14,535 bases of DNA from DASSKK01 sp035690495 (GTDB lineage: Bacteria; Actinomycetota; Actinomycetes; Propionibacteriales; Nocardioidaceae): NCBI GenBank assembly GCA_035690495.1, contig DASSKK010000055.1:1-14535 (forward strand). Direction: 5' to 3'. Made by a program: the position numbers and the translations under genes. Positions 1 through 8,653 of this stretch are shown here, piece after piece (the stretch's first letter is position 1; each line of letters begins with the position of its first letter). The notes beneath the pieces were generated by a model that saw only the letters and a program-made list of their open reading frames with translations, was not told the DNA's origin and searched no databases.

Positions 1-667
1 ACCGCATGAGCCGGGTCAGGTAGTCGGTGAAGAGCTGGACCGTCGCGGTCGTCCCGACGCCACCGGGATAGAGCGTGGAGGGATGCACGTGGCGCCCCTC
101 CATCAGGCAGAACATTTCCCTGGTCGACCTGCTGACCTGGAGCGCCTCGCGGTAGAACTCGCCCTCCAGCGGGTTCAGCGACCGCATGATGTCGCCGATG
201 GTCCGGTAGCCGTGGTCGGCCGCGTGCGGCGCTTCGGTGCTGTTGGCGCGCTCGAGCACCCCGGGGTTGGTCTCGGCGACCATCTTCTCGCAGAAGTCCA
301 CGCCGACCAGGTTCTCCTGGAAGATGTTGTGGTCGAACATGTACTCGGCCGACTCGCCCAGGTTGATGATCCACTCGCCGAGGTGCGGCGGGCGGACGCC
401 GTAGGCCATGTTCTGGTTGTAGACCGAGCAGGTGGCGTGGTTGTCGCCGCAGATCCCGCAGATCCGGCTGGTGATGAAGTGCGCGTCCCTGGGGTCCTTG
501 CCCTTCATGAAGATGCTGTAGCCGCGGAAGATCGACGAGGTGCTGTGGCACTCCGCGACCCGCTTGGCCTTGAAGTCGATCTTGGTGTAGATGCCCAGGC
601 TGCCGACGATCCTGGTGATGGGGTCCCAGGTCATCTCGGTGAGCTCGGGCGCTGCCTCGGTAGTCAT
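1..667 (-). CDS. hhyL: [NiFe]-hydrogenase large subunit, group 1h (actinobacterial type), 3' end missing
   Basis: This is the catalytic subunit of an uptake hydrogenase that splits H2 at a NiFe(CN)2CO centre. Reading leftward from the ATG at 667 gives about 222 residues before the window ends, so the C-terminal nickel-binding motif is not visible. The N-terminal L1 motif is clear: RICGICGDNH at about residues 68-77, with C70 and C73 as nickel/iron ligands and H77 completing RxCGxCxxxH. The following GDNHATC stretch and the MAYGVRPPHLGEWIINLGE segment resemble group 1h (formerly group 5) enzymes, which oxidise trace H2 in aerobic actinobacteria. The start lies 4 nt after the hhyS stop codon. 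No strong ribosome binding site is visible, so translational coupling to hhyS is likely. The family is firm, and the 1h subgroup is judged from remembered sequence similarity. Confidence 0.95.
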   Translation of the reverse strand, partial: MTTEAAPELTEMTWDPITRIVGSLGIYTKIDFKAKRVAECHSTSSIFRGYSIFMKGKDPRDAHFITSRICGICGDNHATCSVYNQNMAYGVRPPHLGEWIINLGESAEYMFDHNIFQENLVGVDFCEKMVAETNPGVLERANSTEAPHAADHGYRTIGDIMRSLNPLEGEFYREALQVSRSTREMFCLMEGRHVHPSTLYPGGVGTTATVQLFTDYLTRLMR

Positions 668-671
668 CGCG

Positions 672-1727
<1,056 letters not shown>

Positions 1728-1838
1728 GTGCGCCGGCTCCCCGAGGGCCCTGCGAAGAGGGTCCTCACTGGTCCTTCGGGCCGCTTGCTCGACCCTGAAC
1801 CTCCCTCCTTCTCATCAGACGCCTGTGACTGGGTTGTG

Positions 1839-2546
1839 TCAAGGGCTCAGACGGTCCAGCCACGTGTGCCAGGCGGCGGTGTTCTCGCCGGTGCGGGCGG
1901 AGACCGCGAGCACCTCTACGTCCGGGTTGAGCCGGCGCGCGTCGGCGGTGAGCCGGCCGAGGTCGAAGTCGACGTAGGGCAGCAGGTCGGTCTTGTTGAC
2001 CAGCACCAGGTCGGCGGCGGTGAACATGTGCGGATACTTCAGCGGCTTGTCGTCGCCTTCGGTCACCGAGATCACCACCACCTTGGCGGCCTCGCCCAGG
2101 TCGAACAGTGCGGGACACACCAGGTTGCCGACGTTCTCCACGATCACCAGGCTGCCGGCCTCGGGAGCCAGCTCGTCCAGCGCGTGCCGGGTCATCGCTG
2201 CGTCCAGATGGCACCCGGTGCCAGTGTTCACCTGCACCGCAAGGGCGCCGGCCTGACGGATCCGCTGCGCGTCGTACGACGTCTCCTGGTCTCCCTCGAT
2301 CACGCCGACAGGTTGCGGGAACGACCCGATCGTGTGTTCGAGCAGGGTGGTCTTGCCCGCGCCCGGCGAGCTCATCACGTTGACCATGGTGAGCGACCAC
2401 TCGTGCAGCCAGGCGCGGTTCGCCGCCGCCAGCTCGTCGTTCTTGGCGAGCACCGCGATCTCGAGGTCGAGGGTGTGCGTGTGGGTGTGCCCGTCGGGCG
2501 CCGTCACCCGTACGTCGGAGTCTCCGCATCCGCAGTTGCTGCACAT
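1839..2546 (-). CDS. hypB: HypB, GTPase for nickel insertion into hydrogenase
   Basis: HypB is a SIMIBI-class GTPase that works with HypA to load nickel into the hydrogenase large subunit. The 235-residue protein begins MCSNCGCG, the high-affinity CxxCGCG nickel motif, followed by a short HTHTHT run (about 20-25), much shorter than the His stretches of some rhizobial HypBs. The P-loop is SSPGAGKT (59-66), ENVGN (137-141) is the switch region, and NKTD (184-187) gives guanine specificity. The GTPase-domain metal site is seen as GCH (C112, H113) with C144. A GGAGGAGGA ribosome binding site sits just before the ATG, inside the end of hypA. The classical N-terminus fixes this start, so hypA and hypB overlap by 43 nt. 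Confidence 0.96.
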   Translation of the reverse strand: MCSNCGCGDSDVRVTAPDGHTHTHTLDLEIAVLAKNDELAAANRAWLHEWSLTMVNVMSSPGAGKTTLLEHTIGSFPQPVGVIEGDQETSYDAQRIRQAGALAVQVNTGTGCHLDAAMTRHALDELAPEAGSLVIVENVGNLVCPALFDLGEAAKVVVISVTEGDDKPLKYPHMFTAADLVLVNKTDLLPYVDFDLGRLTADARRLNPDVEVLAVSARTGENTAAWHTWLDRLSP

Positions 2547-2884
2547 GAGACGTCCTCCTCCACGTCGATGGACACCATGGCGAGCTCGCGGCCGGCGACG
2601 ATCTCGACGTCAGCGCTGCCGCACGGGCACAGGGGGATCGGGTCGTCGAGGATGAAGTCTGCCTTGCACACGTGACAGGTGGCGCGGGCGGCCACGTCGT
2701 CGATCTCCAGGCTGGCGCCATCGAGATCGGTGCCTGCGGTCGCGACCTCGAAGGCGAACTCGAGTGCGTCGGGGACGACACCGGACAGTCGTCCGATCCG
2801 AAGCCGTACGACGCTCACCCGCCGGCCCGCGGCGCGGTTCCGGGCGGCCTCGACCACGCTCTCCGCGATCGCCAGCTCATGCAT
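2504..2884 (-). CDS. hypA: HypA, hydrogenase nickel metallochaperone
   Basis: HypA binds nickel through its N-terminal MHE and passes it to the hydrogenase large subunit together with HypB. The ATG at 2884 gives MHELAIAESVVE, the canonical start in which His2 is a nickel ligand; a GGAAGG ribosome binding site lies upstream. A longer reading from 3007 would bury this essential N-terminus and is not used. The protein is 126 residues. The structural zinc site reads CHVC (C70, C73), then CPC (C86, C88), so the second half is CxC rather than the CxxC of E. coli HypA; I recall this CPCG form from other actinobacterial HypAs. The last 43 nt overlap hypB. The gene heads a hypA-hypB-hhyS-hhyL order on the minus strand. 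Confidence 0.94.
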   Translation of the reverse strand: MHELAIAESVVEAARNRAAGRRVSVVRLRIGRLSGVVPDALEFAFEVATAGTDLDGASLEIDDVAARATCHVCKADFILDDPIPLCPCGSADVEIVAGRELAMVSIDVEEDVSCAATADAETPTYG

Positions 2885-2906
2885 CCTGTGTTCGCCTTCC
2901 ACCGCC

Positions 2907-2936
2907 ACGATAGGCACGCGAGGCCCGGTCCCGGAA
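2907..2936 (-). promoter_or_regulatory. Possible promoter for the hypAB-hhySL operon
   Basis: On the minus strand, in the 55-nt gap between the aldehyde dehydrogenase and hypA, there is a TATCGT hexamer (2912-2907) with TTCCGG (2936-2931) 18 nt upstream. This would put the 5' end about 16 nt before the hypA ATG and leave the GGAAGG ribosome binding site in the leader. The -35 match to TTGACA is weak, so read-through from the upstream gene is an equal possibility. Confidence 0.25.
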
Positions 2937-2939
2937 GGG

Positions 2940-4313
2940 TCAGCCGATCCAGACGGTCTTGATGTTGCAGAACTCCCGGATGCCGTGCCCGGCCAGCTCA
3001 CGGCCATGCCCGGACGCCTTCACCCCGCCGAACGGGAGTGCCGGGAACGACGCGGTCATCCCGTTGATGAACGTCTGGCCGGCCTGCAGGTCGCGGATGA
3101 ACCGCTCCTGCTCGTCGGCGTCGTTGGTCCACGCGTTCGACCCGAGGCCGAACCGGGTGTCGTTGGCCAGCCGGATCGCCTCCTCGAGGTCGCCGACCCG
3201 GAACACCGCGGCGACCGGCCCGAAGACCTCCTCGGAGTAGATGCCCATCTGCGGGGTGACGTCCTCCATCACGGTCGGCGGGTACCACCAGCCGTCCTGG
3301 TCCGGGGTGACCCCGCCGAGAGTCAGCTTCGCGCCCTTGGCGACCGCGTCCGCGACCAGGTGCTCGACGTCGTCGCGGCCCTGCTCGGTCGAGAGCGGCC
3401 CGACGTCGGTGCCGTCCTCCATCGGGTCACCGACGACGAGCGCGGCCATCTCCTTGCGGAACAGGTCCATGAACTCGTCGTACACGTCGGTGTGCACGAT
3501 GAAGCGCTTCGCCGAGATGCAGCTCTGCCCGTTGTTCTGGCAGCGGGAGGTGGTCGCCACCTTCGCCGCCTTGGGGAGGTCCGCCGAGGGCATCACCACG
3601 AACGCGTCGGAGCCACCCAGCTCGAGGACCACCTTTTTCAGCGACTCGCCGGCGGTGCGTCCGACCGCGACGCCGGCGCCCTCGCTTCCGGTCAGCGTCG
3701 CCGCCGCCACCCGGTCGTCGCGGATGATCGCCTCGACCTTGTCGCTGCCGATCAGCAGGGTCGAGAACGCGTGCTCGGGGAAGCCGGCGTCGTCGAAGAG
3801 CTCCTCCATGAACAGGGCAGTCTGCGGCACGTTGCTGGCGTGCTTGAGGAGGCCGACGTTGCCGGCGGCCAGGGCGGGTGCCGCGAACCGCATGGCCTGC
3901 CAGAGCGGGAAGTTCCACGGCATGATCGCGAGTACGACACCCAGCGGGAGGTAGCGCGTGTAGGCCTGCGAGGCGTTCACCGTGCTCCCGTCGACCGGCT
4001 CGTCGGCGAGCAGCTCGGGGGCGTGGTCTGCGTAGTAGCGCAGCACCGCCGCGCACTTGCCGATCTCGGCGGCGGCAGCCGCCTTGGTCTTGCCCATCTC
4101 GAGGGTCATCATCCCGGCGATCTCGTCGGTGCGCTTGTCCAGGATGTCGGCCGCGGCGCGCAGCCAGCCGGCGCGCTGCTCGAAGGTGGTAAGCCGGTAG
4201 CTCGCGGCAGCGCTGGCCGCCTGGGCCAGCTTGGTCTCGAGCTGCTCGTCGGTCAGCTCGTCGAAGGTCTTGAGGACCTCCCCGGTCCTCGGGTCGGTCG
4301 TCGTGATTGCCAT
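2940..4313 (-). CDS. NAD(P)-dependent aldehyde dehydrogenase, succinate-semialdehyde dehydrogenase type
   Basis: This soluble aldehyde dehydrogenase most resembles the GabD1-like enzymes that oxidise succinate semialdehyde to succinate in the GABA shunt. All catalytic elements are visible in the 457 residues: MPWNFP with N134 in the oxyanion hole, K157 in GLLKHAS for cofactor binding, the TGSEGAG cofactor loop (208-214), general base E231 in LELGGSD, nucleophile C265 in NNGQSCISAKR, and EEVFGP further on. The length fits this short subclass. The ATG at 4313 has an AGGTGGG ribosome binding site. It lies 55 nt upstream of hypA on the same strand and diverges from glgX across 128 nt. The substrate is inferred from family resemblance, and a different aldehyde is possible. 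Confidence 0.92.
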   Translation of the reverse strand: MAITTTDPRTGEVLKTFDELTDEQLETKLAQAASAAASYRLTTFEQRAGWLRAAADILDKRTDEIAGMMTLEMGKTKAAAAAEIGKCAAVLRYYADHAPELLADEPVDGSTVNASQAYTRYLPLGVVLAIMPWNFPLWQAMRFAAPALAAGNVGLLKHASNVPQTALFMEELFDDAGFPEHAFSTLLIGSDKVEAIIRDDRVAAATLTGSEGAGVAVGRTAGESLKKVVLELGGSDAFVVMPSADLPKAAKVATTSRCQNNGQSCISAKRFIVHTDVYDEFMDLFRKEMAALVVGDPMEDGTDVGPLSTEQGRDDVEHLVADAVAKGAKLTLGGVTPDQDGWWYPPTVMEDVTPQMGIYSEEVFGPVAAVFRVGDLEEAIRLANDTRFGLGSNAWTNDADEQERFIRDLQAGQTFINGMTASFPALPFGGVKASGHGRELAGHGIREFCNIKTVWIG

Positions 4314-4441
4314 GGACCCACCTTTCCACGTTCATGGGGGTTGGCGGCGGCCAGGTACCTTGTGGGGCGACGCGACCGCACCGCATATACACCCGCCCAC
4401 CACCCCCGCGGGTCGGTCCGTACCCCACGAGGAGGAGCAAC
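4314..4441. promoter_or_regulatory. Divergent intergenic region between the aldehyde dehydrogenase gene and glgX
   Basis: This 128-nt gap must contain the start signals for two divergent genes. On the plus strand a CATATA/TATACA stretch (about 4384-4390) lies 18-20 nt after TTGTGG (4360-4365). It is a possible but weak promoter for glgX, whose ribosome binding site (GAGGAGGAG, about 4429-4437) is strong. I see no clear operator palindrome or riboswitch here. Confidence 0.3.
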
Positions 4442-6577
4442 ATGCAGGTCTGGCCCGGTCGCCCGTACCCGCTCGGTGCGACGTACGACGGGGCCGGGGT
4501 GAACTTCGCGCTGTTCTCCGACGTGGCCGAGAAGGTCGAGCTGTGCCTGGTCGACGAGGACCTGGCCGAGACGCGTGTCCCGATGGAGGAGGAGGACGCG
4601 TTCGTCTACCACGCCTACCTGCCGGGGCTGCAGCCCGGACAGCGCTACGGCTACCGGGTCTACGGCCCCCACGACCCGGCACGCGGGCTGCGGTGCAACC
4701 CCGCCAAGCTGCTGCTCGACCCCTACGCGAAGGCCGTAGACGGGCAGATCGACGGCGACGAGTCACTGTTCTCCTACCGCTTCGACGACCCGGCCGCCTT
4801 CAACGACGCCGACAGCCTGGGCCACACGATGCTGTCCGTGGTCACCACGCCGTACTTCGACTGGGGCCAGGACCGCCGGCCCGACCGCGAGTACCACGAG
4901 TCGGTGATCTACGAGGCGCACGTCAAGGGCCTGACCCGGCTGCACCCCGGCATCCCCGAGGAGATCCGCGGGACGTACGCCGGCCTGGGCCATCGCGCCA
5001 CCATCGGCTACCTCTCCTCGCTGGGAGTGACCGCCGTAGAGCTGATGCCGGTGCACCAGTTCGTGCAGGACACCACGCTGGTCGACAAGGGGCTGAGCAA
5101 CTACTGGGGCTACAACACCCTCGGGTTCTTCGCCCCGCACAACGCCTACTCCGCAAGCGGGAAGCGCGGCCAGCAGGTGCAGGAGTTCAAGGCGATGGTC
5201 AAGGCGCTCCACGAGGCCGACATCGAGGTGATCCTCGACGTGGTCTACAACCACACCGCGGAGGGCAACCACCTCGGACCGACGATCTGCTTCCGGGGCA
5301 TCGACAACGCCGCCTACTACCGACTCGTCGACGACGATCTGCAGCACTACTACGACACCACCGGCACCGGCAACACGCTGCTGATGCGTCACCCGCACGT
5401 GCTGCAGCTGATCATGGACTCGCTGCGCTACTGGGTGACCGACATGCACGTGGACGGCTTCCGCTTCGACCTGGCCTCCTCGCTGGCCCGGCAGTTCCAC
5501 GAGGTCGACCGGCTGTCGGCGTTCTTCGACCTGGTGCAGCAGGACCCCGTGGTCAGCCAGGTCAAGCTGATCGCCGAGCCCTGGGACCTCGGCGCCGGTG
5601 GCTACCAGGTCGGCAACTTCCCGCCGCTGTGGACCGAGTGGAACGGGAAGTACCGCGACACCGTCCGCGACTACTGGCGCGGGAAGCCGGCCACCCTCGG
5701 CGAGTTCGCCAGCCGGCTGAGCGGCTCCTCCGACCTCTACGAGCACTCGGGCCGCAAGCCGATCGCCTCGATCAACTTCGTCACCGCCCATGACGGGTTC
5801 ACGATGCGCGACCTGGTCTCCTACGACCGCAAGCACAACAAGGCCAACGGCGAGAAGGGGCACGACGGCACCGACGACAACCGCTCCTGGAACTGCGGTG
5901 TCGAGGGGGAGACCAAGGACGAGGCCGTCCTCGCGCTCCGTGCGAGGCAGCAGCGCAACTTCCTCACCACCTTGATGCTCTCCCAGGGTGTGCCGATGCT
6001 GCTGCACGGCGACGAGGTCGGTCGAAGCCAGGGCGGCAACAACAACGTCTACTGCCAGGACAACGAGGTCTCGTGGATGCCCTGGGAGCTCGAGGACTGG
6101 CAGCAGGGGCTGCTGGAGTTCACGTCCCGACTGATCGCGCTGCGCCGTGAGCACCTGGTGTTCCGGCGCCGCCGGTTCTTCGCCGGCCTGGTCGACGGCG
6201 GGCACGACGTACCCGACATCGCGTGGTTCGCCCCCGACGGCACCAACATGAAGGACGCCGACTGGGGGCAGGCGTCGGCCAACGTGCTGATGGTGTTCCT
6301 GAACGGCGAGGCGATCCCCGAGCCCGACCGGCACGGCGAGCCGGTCTTCGACGACTCGTTCCTCGTCGCGTTCAACGCCAGCGACGAGCAGGTGACGTTC
6401 ACCGTCCCCGGCGAGGTGTACGGCGGGGGCTGGCAGGTCGCGCTGGACACCAACGACGACGTGGCCGGCAGCGCCTCGGTCTTCGACGACTCGACGCCGT
6501 TGCTTCCCGGAGTCGAGATCCAGGTCGCCGACCGGTCGGTGGTGGTGCTGCGCCGGCCGCACAACGGCACCACGTAG
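4442..6577 (+). CDS. glgX: Glycogen debranching enzyme GlgX (isoamylase type)
   Basis: GlgX hydrolyses alpha-1,6 branches of glycogen limit dextrins in the cytoplasm; in actinobacteria it belongs to glycogen and trehalose turnover. The 711-residue protein has an N-terminal CBM48-like domain (about 8-95, starting RPYPLGATYDGAGVNFALFS) and a GH13 barrel. The visible GH13 regions are DVVYNH (266-271), DGFRFD with nucleophile D343, IAEPWD with acid/base E379, and TAHDG with D451. The isoamylase-type stretch NNNVYCQDNE follows, then a C-terminal beta domain. The ATG at 4442 is chosen because the sequence from MQVWPGRPYPLGA matches the family start and a GAGGAGGAG ribosome binding site precedes it. 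Reading further upstream adds 45 non-family residues. The stop codon is probably shared with the -10 element of the next gene. Confidence 0.96.
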   Translation: MQVWPGRPYPLGATYDGAGVNFALFSDVAEKVELCLVDEDLAETRVPMEEEDAFVYHAYLPGLQPGQRYGYRVYGPHDPARGLRCNPAKLLLDPYAKAVDGQIDGDESLFSYRFDDPAAFNDADSLGHTMLSVVTTPYFDWGQDRRPDREYHESVIYEAHVKGLTRLHPGIPEEIRGTYAGLGHRATIGYLSSLGVTAVELMPVHQFVQDTTLVDKGLSNYWGYNTLGFFAPHNAYSASGKRGQQVQEFKAMVKALHEADIEVILDVVYNHTAEGNHLGPTICFRGIDNAAYYRLVDDDLQHYYDTTGTGNTLLMRHPHVLQLIMDSLRYWVTDMHVDGFRFDLASSLARQFHEVDRLSAFFDLVQQDPVVSQVKLIAEPWDLGAGGYQVGNFPPLWTEWNGKYRDTVRDYWRGKPATLGEFASRLSGSSDLYEHSGRKPIASINFVTAHDGFTMRDLVSYDRKHNKANGEKGHDGTDDNRSWNCGVEGETKDEAVLALRARQQRNFLTTLMLSQGVPMLLHGDEVGRSQGGNNNVYCQDNEVSWMPWELEDWQQGLLEFTSRLIALRREHLVFRRRRFFAGLVDGGHDVPDIAWFAPDGTNMKDADWGQASANVLMVFLNGEAIPEPDRHGEPVFDDSFLVAFNASDEQVTFTVPGEVYGGGWQVALDTNDDVAGSASVFDDSTPLLPGVEIQVADRSVVVLRRPHNGTT

Positions 6578-6580
6578 TCT
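6575..6580 (+). promoter_or_regulatory. -10 element overlapping the glgX stop codon
   Basis: The glgX stop TAG is the first half of TAGTCT, a TANNNT hexamer that ends 7 nt before the GTG of the dehydrogenase gene. Transcription would begin at or one base before that GTG, giving a leaderless or nearly leaderless message. No convincing -35 was found. Confidence 0.45.
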
Positions 6581-6587
6581 CGCCGGA

Positions 6588-7505
6588 GTGAGCTGGACGC
6601 CCGACGATCTCCCCTCGCTGGACGGACGCACCGCGGTGGTCACCGGCGCGAACTCCGGCATCGGCTGGCACACCGCCGCCCGGCTGGCTCGGAGTGGCGC
6701 GGACGTTACGCTGGCGTGCCGCAACCTGGAGGCGGCTGAGGACGCCGCCGCGCGGATGCGCGAGCAGGCGCGCGGGCACGTCGTCGTCGAGCAGCTGGAC
6801 CTGGCCTCGCTGGCGTCGGTCGAGAAGTTCGCCTCTGGCTGGCATGGGCCGCTGCATCTGCTGGTGAACAACGCTGGGGTGATGACGCCTCCGCGGCCGC
6901 GACGTACCGCAGACGGCTTCGAGCTGCAGTTCGGCACCAACCACCTCGGCCACTTCGCGCTGACGGCGCGGCTGCTTCCGGCGCTCCTCGCGGCCGAGAG
7001 TCCACGGGTGGTGGCGGTCAGCTCGCTGGCCCACCACGGCGGCTCGGGAGGGTTGCTGCGGGAGAACCTGGAGCCGCGCTACCGCCCCCAGCGGGCGTAC
7101 TCGAACTCGAAGCTGGCCAACCTCCTGTTCGCCTTCGAGCTGCAACGACGAGCGTCTGCCGCCGGCACGACCCTCGTCTCGACCGCCGCGCATCCCGGGC
7201 TCTCGGCCACAGGGCTGGTCACCTCCCGGCAGGGTCTGGGCGCGATTCCGGGGCTGCGCTGGGTCGCTCCTCCGTTCGTGCGCCTGGTGTCGCAGTCGTC
7301 GGCGGCAGGGGCGGCGCCGACACTGTTCGCGGCCACCGAGGCGGCTCGCGGGTCGTACACCGGGCCCCAGTGGCTGGGCGAGTCGCGCGGCCCGGTCGGC
7401 CCGGCGAGACTCAGCCGGCTTGCGCGCGACGAGGACCTGGCAGGTGCGCTGTGGGAGCTGTCCGAGGAGCGGACCGGCGTTCACTTCGCCTGGCCAGGCC
7501 GGTGA
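6588..7505 (+). CDS. Short-chain dehydrogenase/reductase (retinol-dehydrogenase-like)
   Basis: This is an NAD(P)-dependent oxidoreductase of the classical SDR superfamily, 305 residues. The Rossmann glycine motif is TGANSGIG (19-26), NNAG is at 94-97, the catalytic serine lies in VSSLAHH (S145/S146), and YSNSK gives Y171 and K175. The ACRN stretch after the second strand and the length resemble the WWOX/retinol-dehydrogenase-like SDRs common in actinobacteria, whose substrates are mostly unknown. The GTG start is 10 nt after the glgX stop with no usable ribosome binding site, so it is either coupled to glgX or started from a leaderless message. A link to glycogen metabolism cannot be argued from position alone. 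Confidence 0.9.
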   Translation: MSWTPDDLPSLDGRTAVVTGANSGIGWHTAARLARSGADVTLACRNLEAAEDAAARMREQARGHVVVEQLDLASLASVEKFASGWHGPLHLLVNNAGVMTPPRPRRTADGFELQFGTNHLGHFALTARLLPALLAAESPRVVAVSSLAHHGGSGGLLRENLEPRYRPQRAYSNSKLANLLFAFELQRRASAAGTTLVSTAAHPGLSATGLVTSRQGLGAIPGLRWVAPPFVRLVSQSSAAGAAPTLFAATEAARGSYTGPQWLGESRGPVGPARLSRLARDEDLAGALWELSEERTGVHFAWPGR

Positions 7506-7613
7506 CTCTCCTGACCGCCATGAGTGCGGGCACCGCGGACATCGGAGATGTTCAGCCACCTGGCGACTGAGGATCTCCCACATCCGTCGACCAAGACGTG
7601 TATCAGTTGCTGT

Positions 7614-8115
7614 CTACTCTGCTCCGGCGCTGTTGGCTTGGCGAACGACCTCATCGACGACGTGCGCAAGGGGTGCGGTGGCGTCGATTGATGCCATTCT
7701 TCGGAACGTCCTCTTTCGTTTGGTGCAATCGCACAATGAGCTCCCGTTCGGACTGCTTCCCGCCCCGCTCATCCTCCGGCCGCTCATCGAGTCGCCGGTT
7801 CAATGTGCCACGATCGACATCGAGGACGAAAACTCCGTCGAATACGTCAATGAATTTCGAAAAGTTCCTGGAGCCGCCACAGAAGAACGTCACGGCCGCA
7901 CGCTTGTCGGCGACCAAGGCTTCCACCTTGCCTACATGCCAGACGTGGTGCTCATGCGCGAAACCGTCCAGCGGTTCACCAGTTTCCGGGTCGCCTTGAT
8001 AAGCCAGTTCGCTGTCACCATTGATGGCATGGTAGCCGCGTCGCTGCAATTCATTGCATACCGCGGTCTTGCCGGTGCCGGAAACTCCTTCAACGAGAAA
8101 GTTCCTCATGCCCAT
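7614..8115 (-). pseudogene. P-loop kinase-like ATPase gene with a C-terminal frameshift
   Basis: The N-terminus MGMRNFLVEGVSGTGKT has a perfect P-loop (GVSGTGKT) and the body resembles small nucleoside- or adenylate-kinase-like ATPases (GDSELAYQGDP, FFCGGSRNFSKF, RRLDERP). In frame, the protein ends in an arginine-rich tail (about residues 143-154, stop at 7651-7653). From about 7688 leftward, a different frame reads IDATAPLAHVVDEVVRQANS and stops with TAG at 7614-7616. That is the kind of C-terminus this family has (IDAT-P---VVDE). The break is a net one-base insertion or two-base loss near 7689. I chose the ATG at 8115 because TACCAT lies exactly 6 nt upstream, consistent with a leaderless start; 8109 is the alternative. 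Base composition is visibly AT-richer than its neighbours, suggesting transfer. Substrate unknown. Confidence 0.75.
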
Positions 8116-8121
8116 TCTGGG

Positions 8122-8127
8122 ATGGTA
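8122..8127 (-). promoter_or_regulatory. -10 element for leaderless transcription of the kinase-like gene
   Basis: TACCAT on the minus strand fits TANNNT and is separated by exactly 6 nt from the ATG at 8115. No ribosome binding site is present in the intervening bases. No clear -35 was found. Confidence 0.45.
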
Positions 8128-8205
8128 ACAACGAAATGTGAGAGGGAGAGATCGAAACGACGGCAGTTGCCTCGTTCCCGGATGGTCTTGAGTGCGCTGA
8201 CCGCT

Positions 8206-8211
8206 TAGGGT
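8206..8211 (+). promoter_or_regulatory. -10 element for leaderless transcription of the VOC gene
   Basis: TAGGGT fits TANNNT and ends exactly 6 nt before the ATG at 8218, so transcription would start on the A of the start codon. The intervening AGGGTGAG could also act as a close-spaced ribosome binding site if the message starts further upstream. Confidence 0.4.
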
Positions 8212-8217
8212 GAGCAG

Positions 8218-8637
8218 ATGATCGTCGCCGCCCATACGCTGGTGTACTCCACCGACCCGACCGCGACGCGGGCGTTCTTCAAGGACGTGCTGCGCTGGCC
8301 GTTCGTGAGTGATGCGGCTTCCAGCGACCTCGGAGCCGGCGCCGCCCCCGACGACCCTTCGGGCTGGCTCATCTTTGCTACCGGCCCAAGCGAGCTGGGT
8401 GTTCATCCGACGATGCCCGGCGGTCGAGAGCATCCTCACCACACCGTGAGTCTGGTCTGCGACGACCTGGACGCGACGATGGTCGAGCTCACAGGGCGCG
8501 GCGCACGGTTCCGTGGCGCCCCGGAGGATCGCGGCTACGGGATCTGTGTCGAGGTCGAGGTGCCGGGGGCCGAGGACCTGCAGATCTATCAGCCCCGACA
8601 CGAGACCGCATACGGACTCCAGCGGCTCCGGGACTGA
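8218..8637 (+). CDS. VOC-superfamily (glyoxalase/dioxygenase fold) protein
   Basis: This is a 139-residue single-unit protein of the vicinal-oxygen-chelate fold, which includes glyoxalase I, extradiol dioxygenases and antibiotic-binding proteins. The N-terminal half starts AHTLVYSTDPTATRAFFKDVL, the usual strand-helix of the first beta-alpha-beta-beta-beta unit; the second unit starts HHTVSLVCDDLDATMVEL and ends DLQIYQPRH. H6 and H74/H75 are at the usual metal-ligand places. The end of the last strand has Gln where a metal-binding Glu is often found, so metal binding is uncertain. The substrate cannot be told. It is followed after 16 nt by the secreted-protein gene and diverges from the kinase-like gene. 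Confidence 0.85.
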   Translation: MIVAAHTLVYSTDPTATRAFFKDVLRWPFVSDAASSDLGAGAAPDDPSGWLIFATGPSELGVHPTMPGGREHPHHTVSLVCDDLDATMVELTGRGARFRGAPEDRGYGICVEVEVPGAEDLQIYQPRHETAYGLQRLRD

Positions 8638-8653
8638 TTGCCGAGGGGAACCG

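Noticed and set aside
2885..3007. Longer N-terminus for HypA
   Set aside because: It would bury the essential Met-His-Glu nickel-binding N-terminus, and the ribosome binding site fits the ATG at 2884.
4307..4441. Longer N-terminus for GlgX
   Set aside because: The added 45 residues are Pro/Arg-rich and unlike the family; the strong ribosome binding site is just before 4442.
2679..4502. A 607-codon open frame on the plus strand
   Set aside because: Antisense to the aldehyde dehydrogenase, whose catalytic residues are all present on the minus strand.
4763..6940. A 725-codon open frame on the minus strand
   Set aside because: Antisense to glgX and the dehydrogenase gene; Val/His/Asp-rich composition without any domain.
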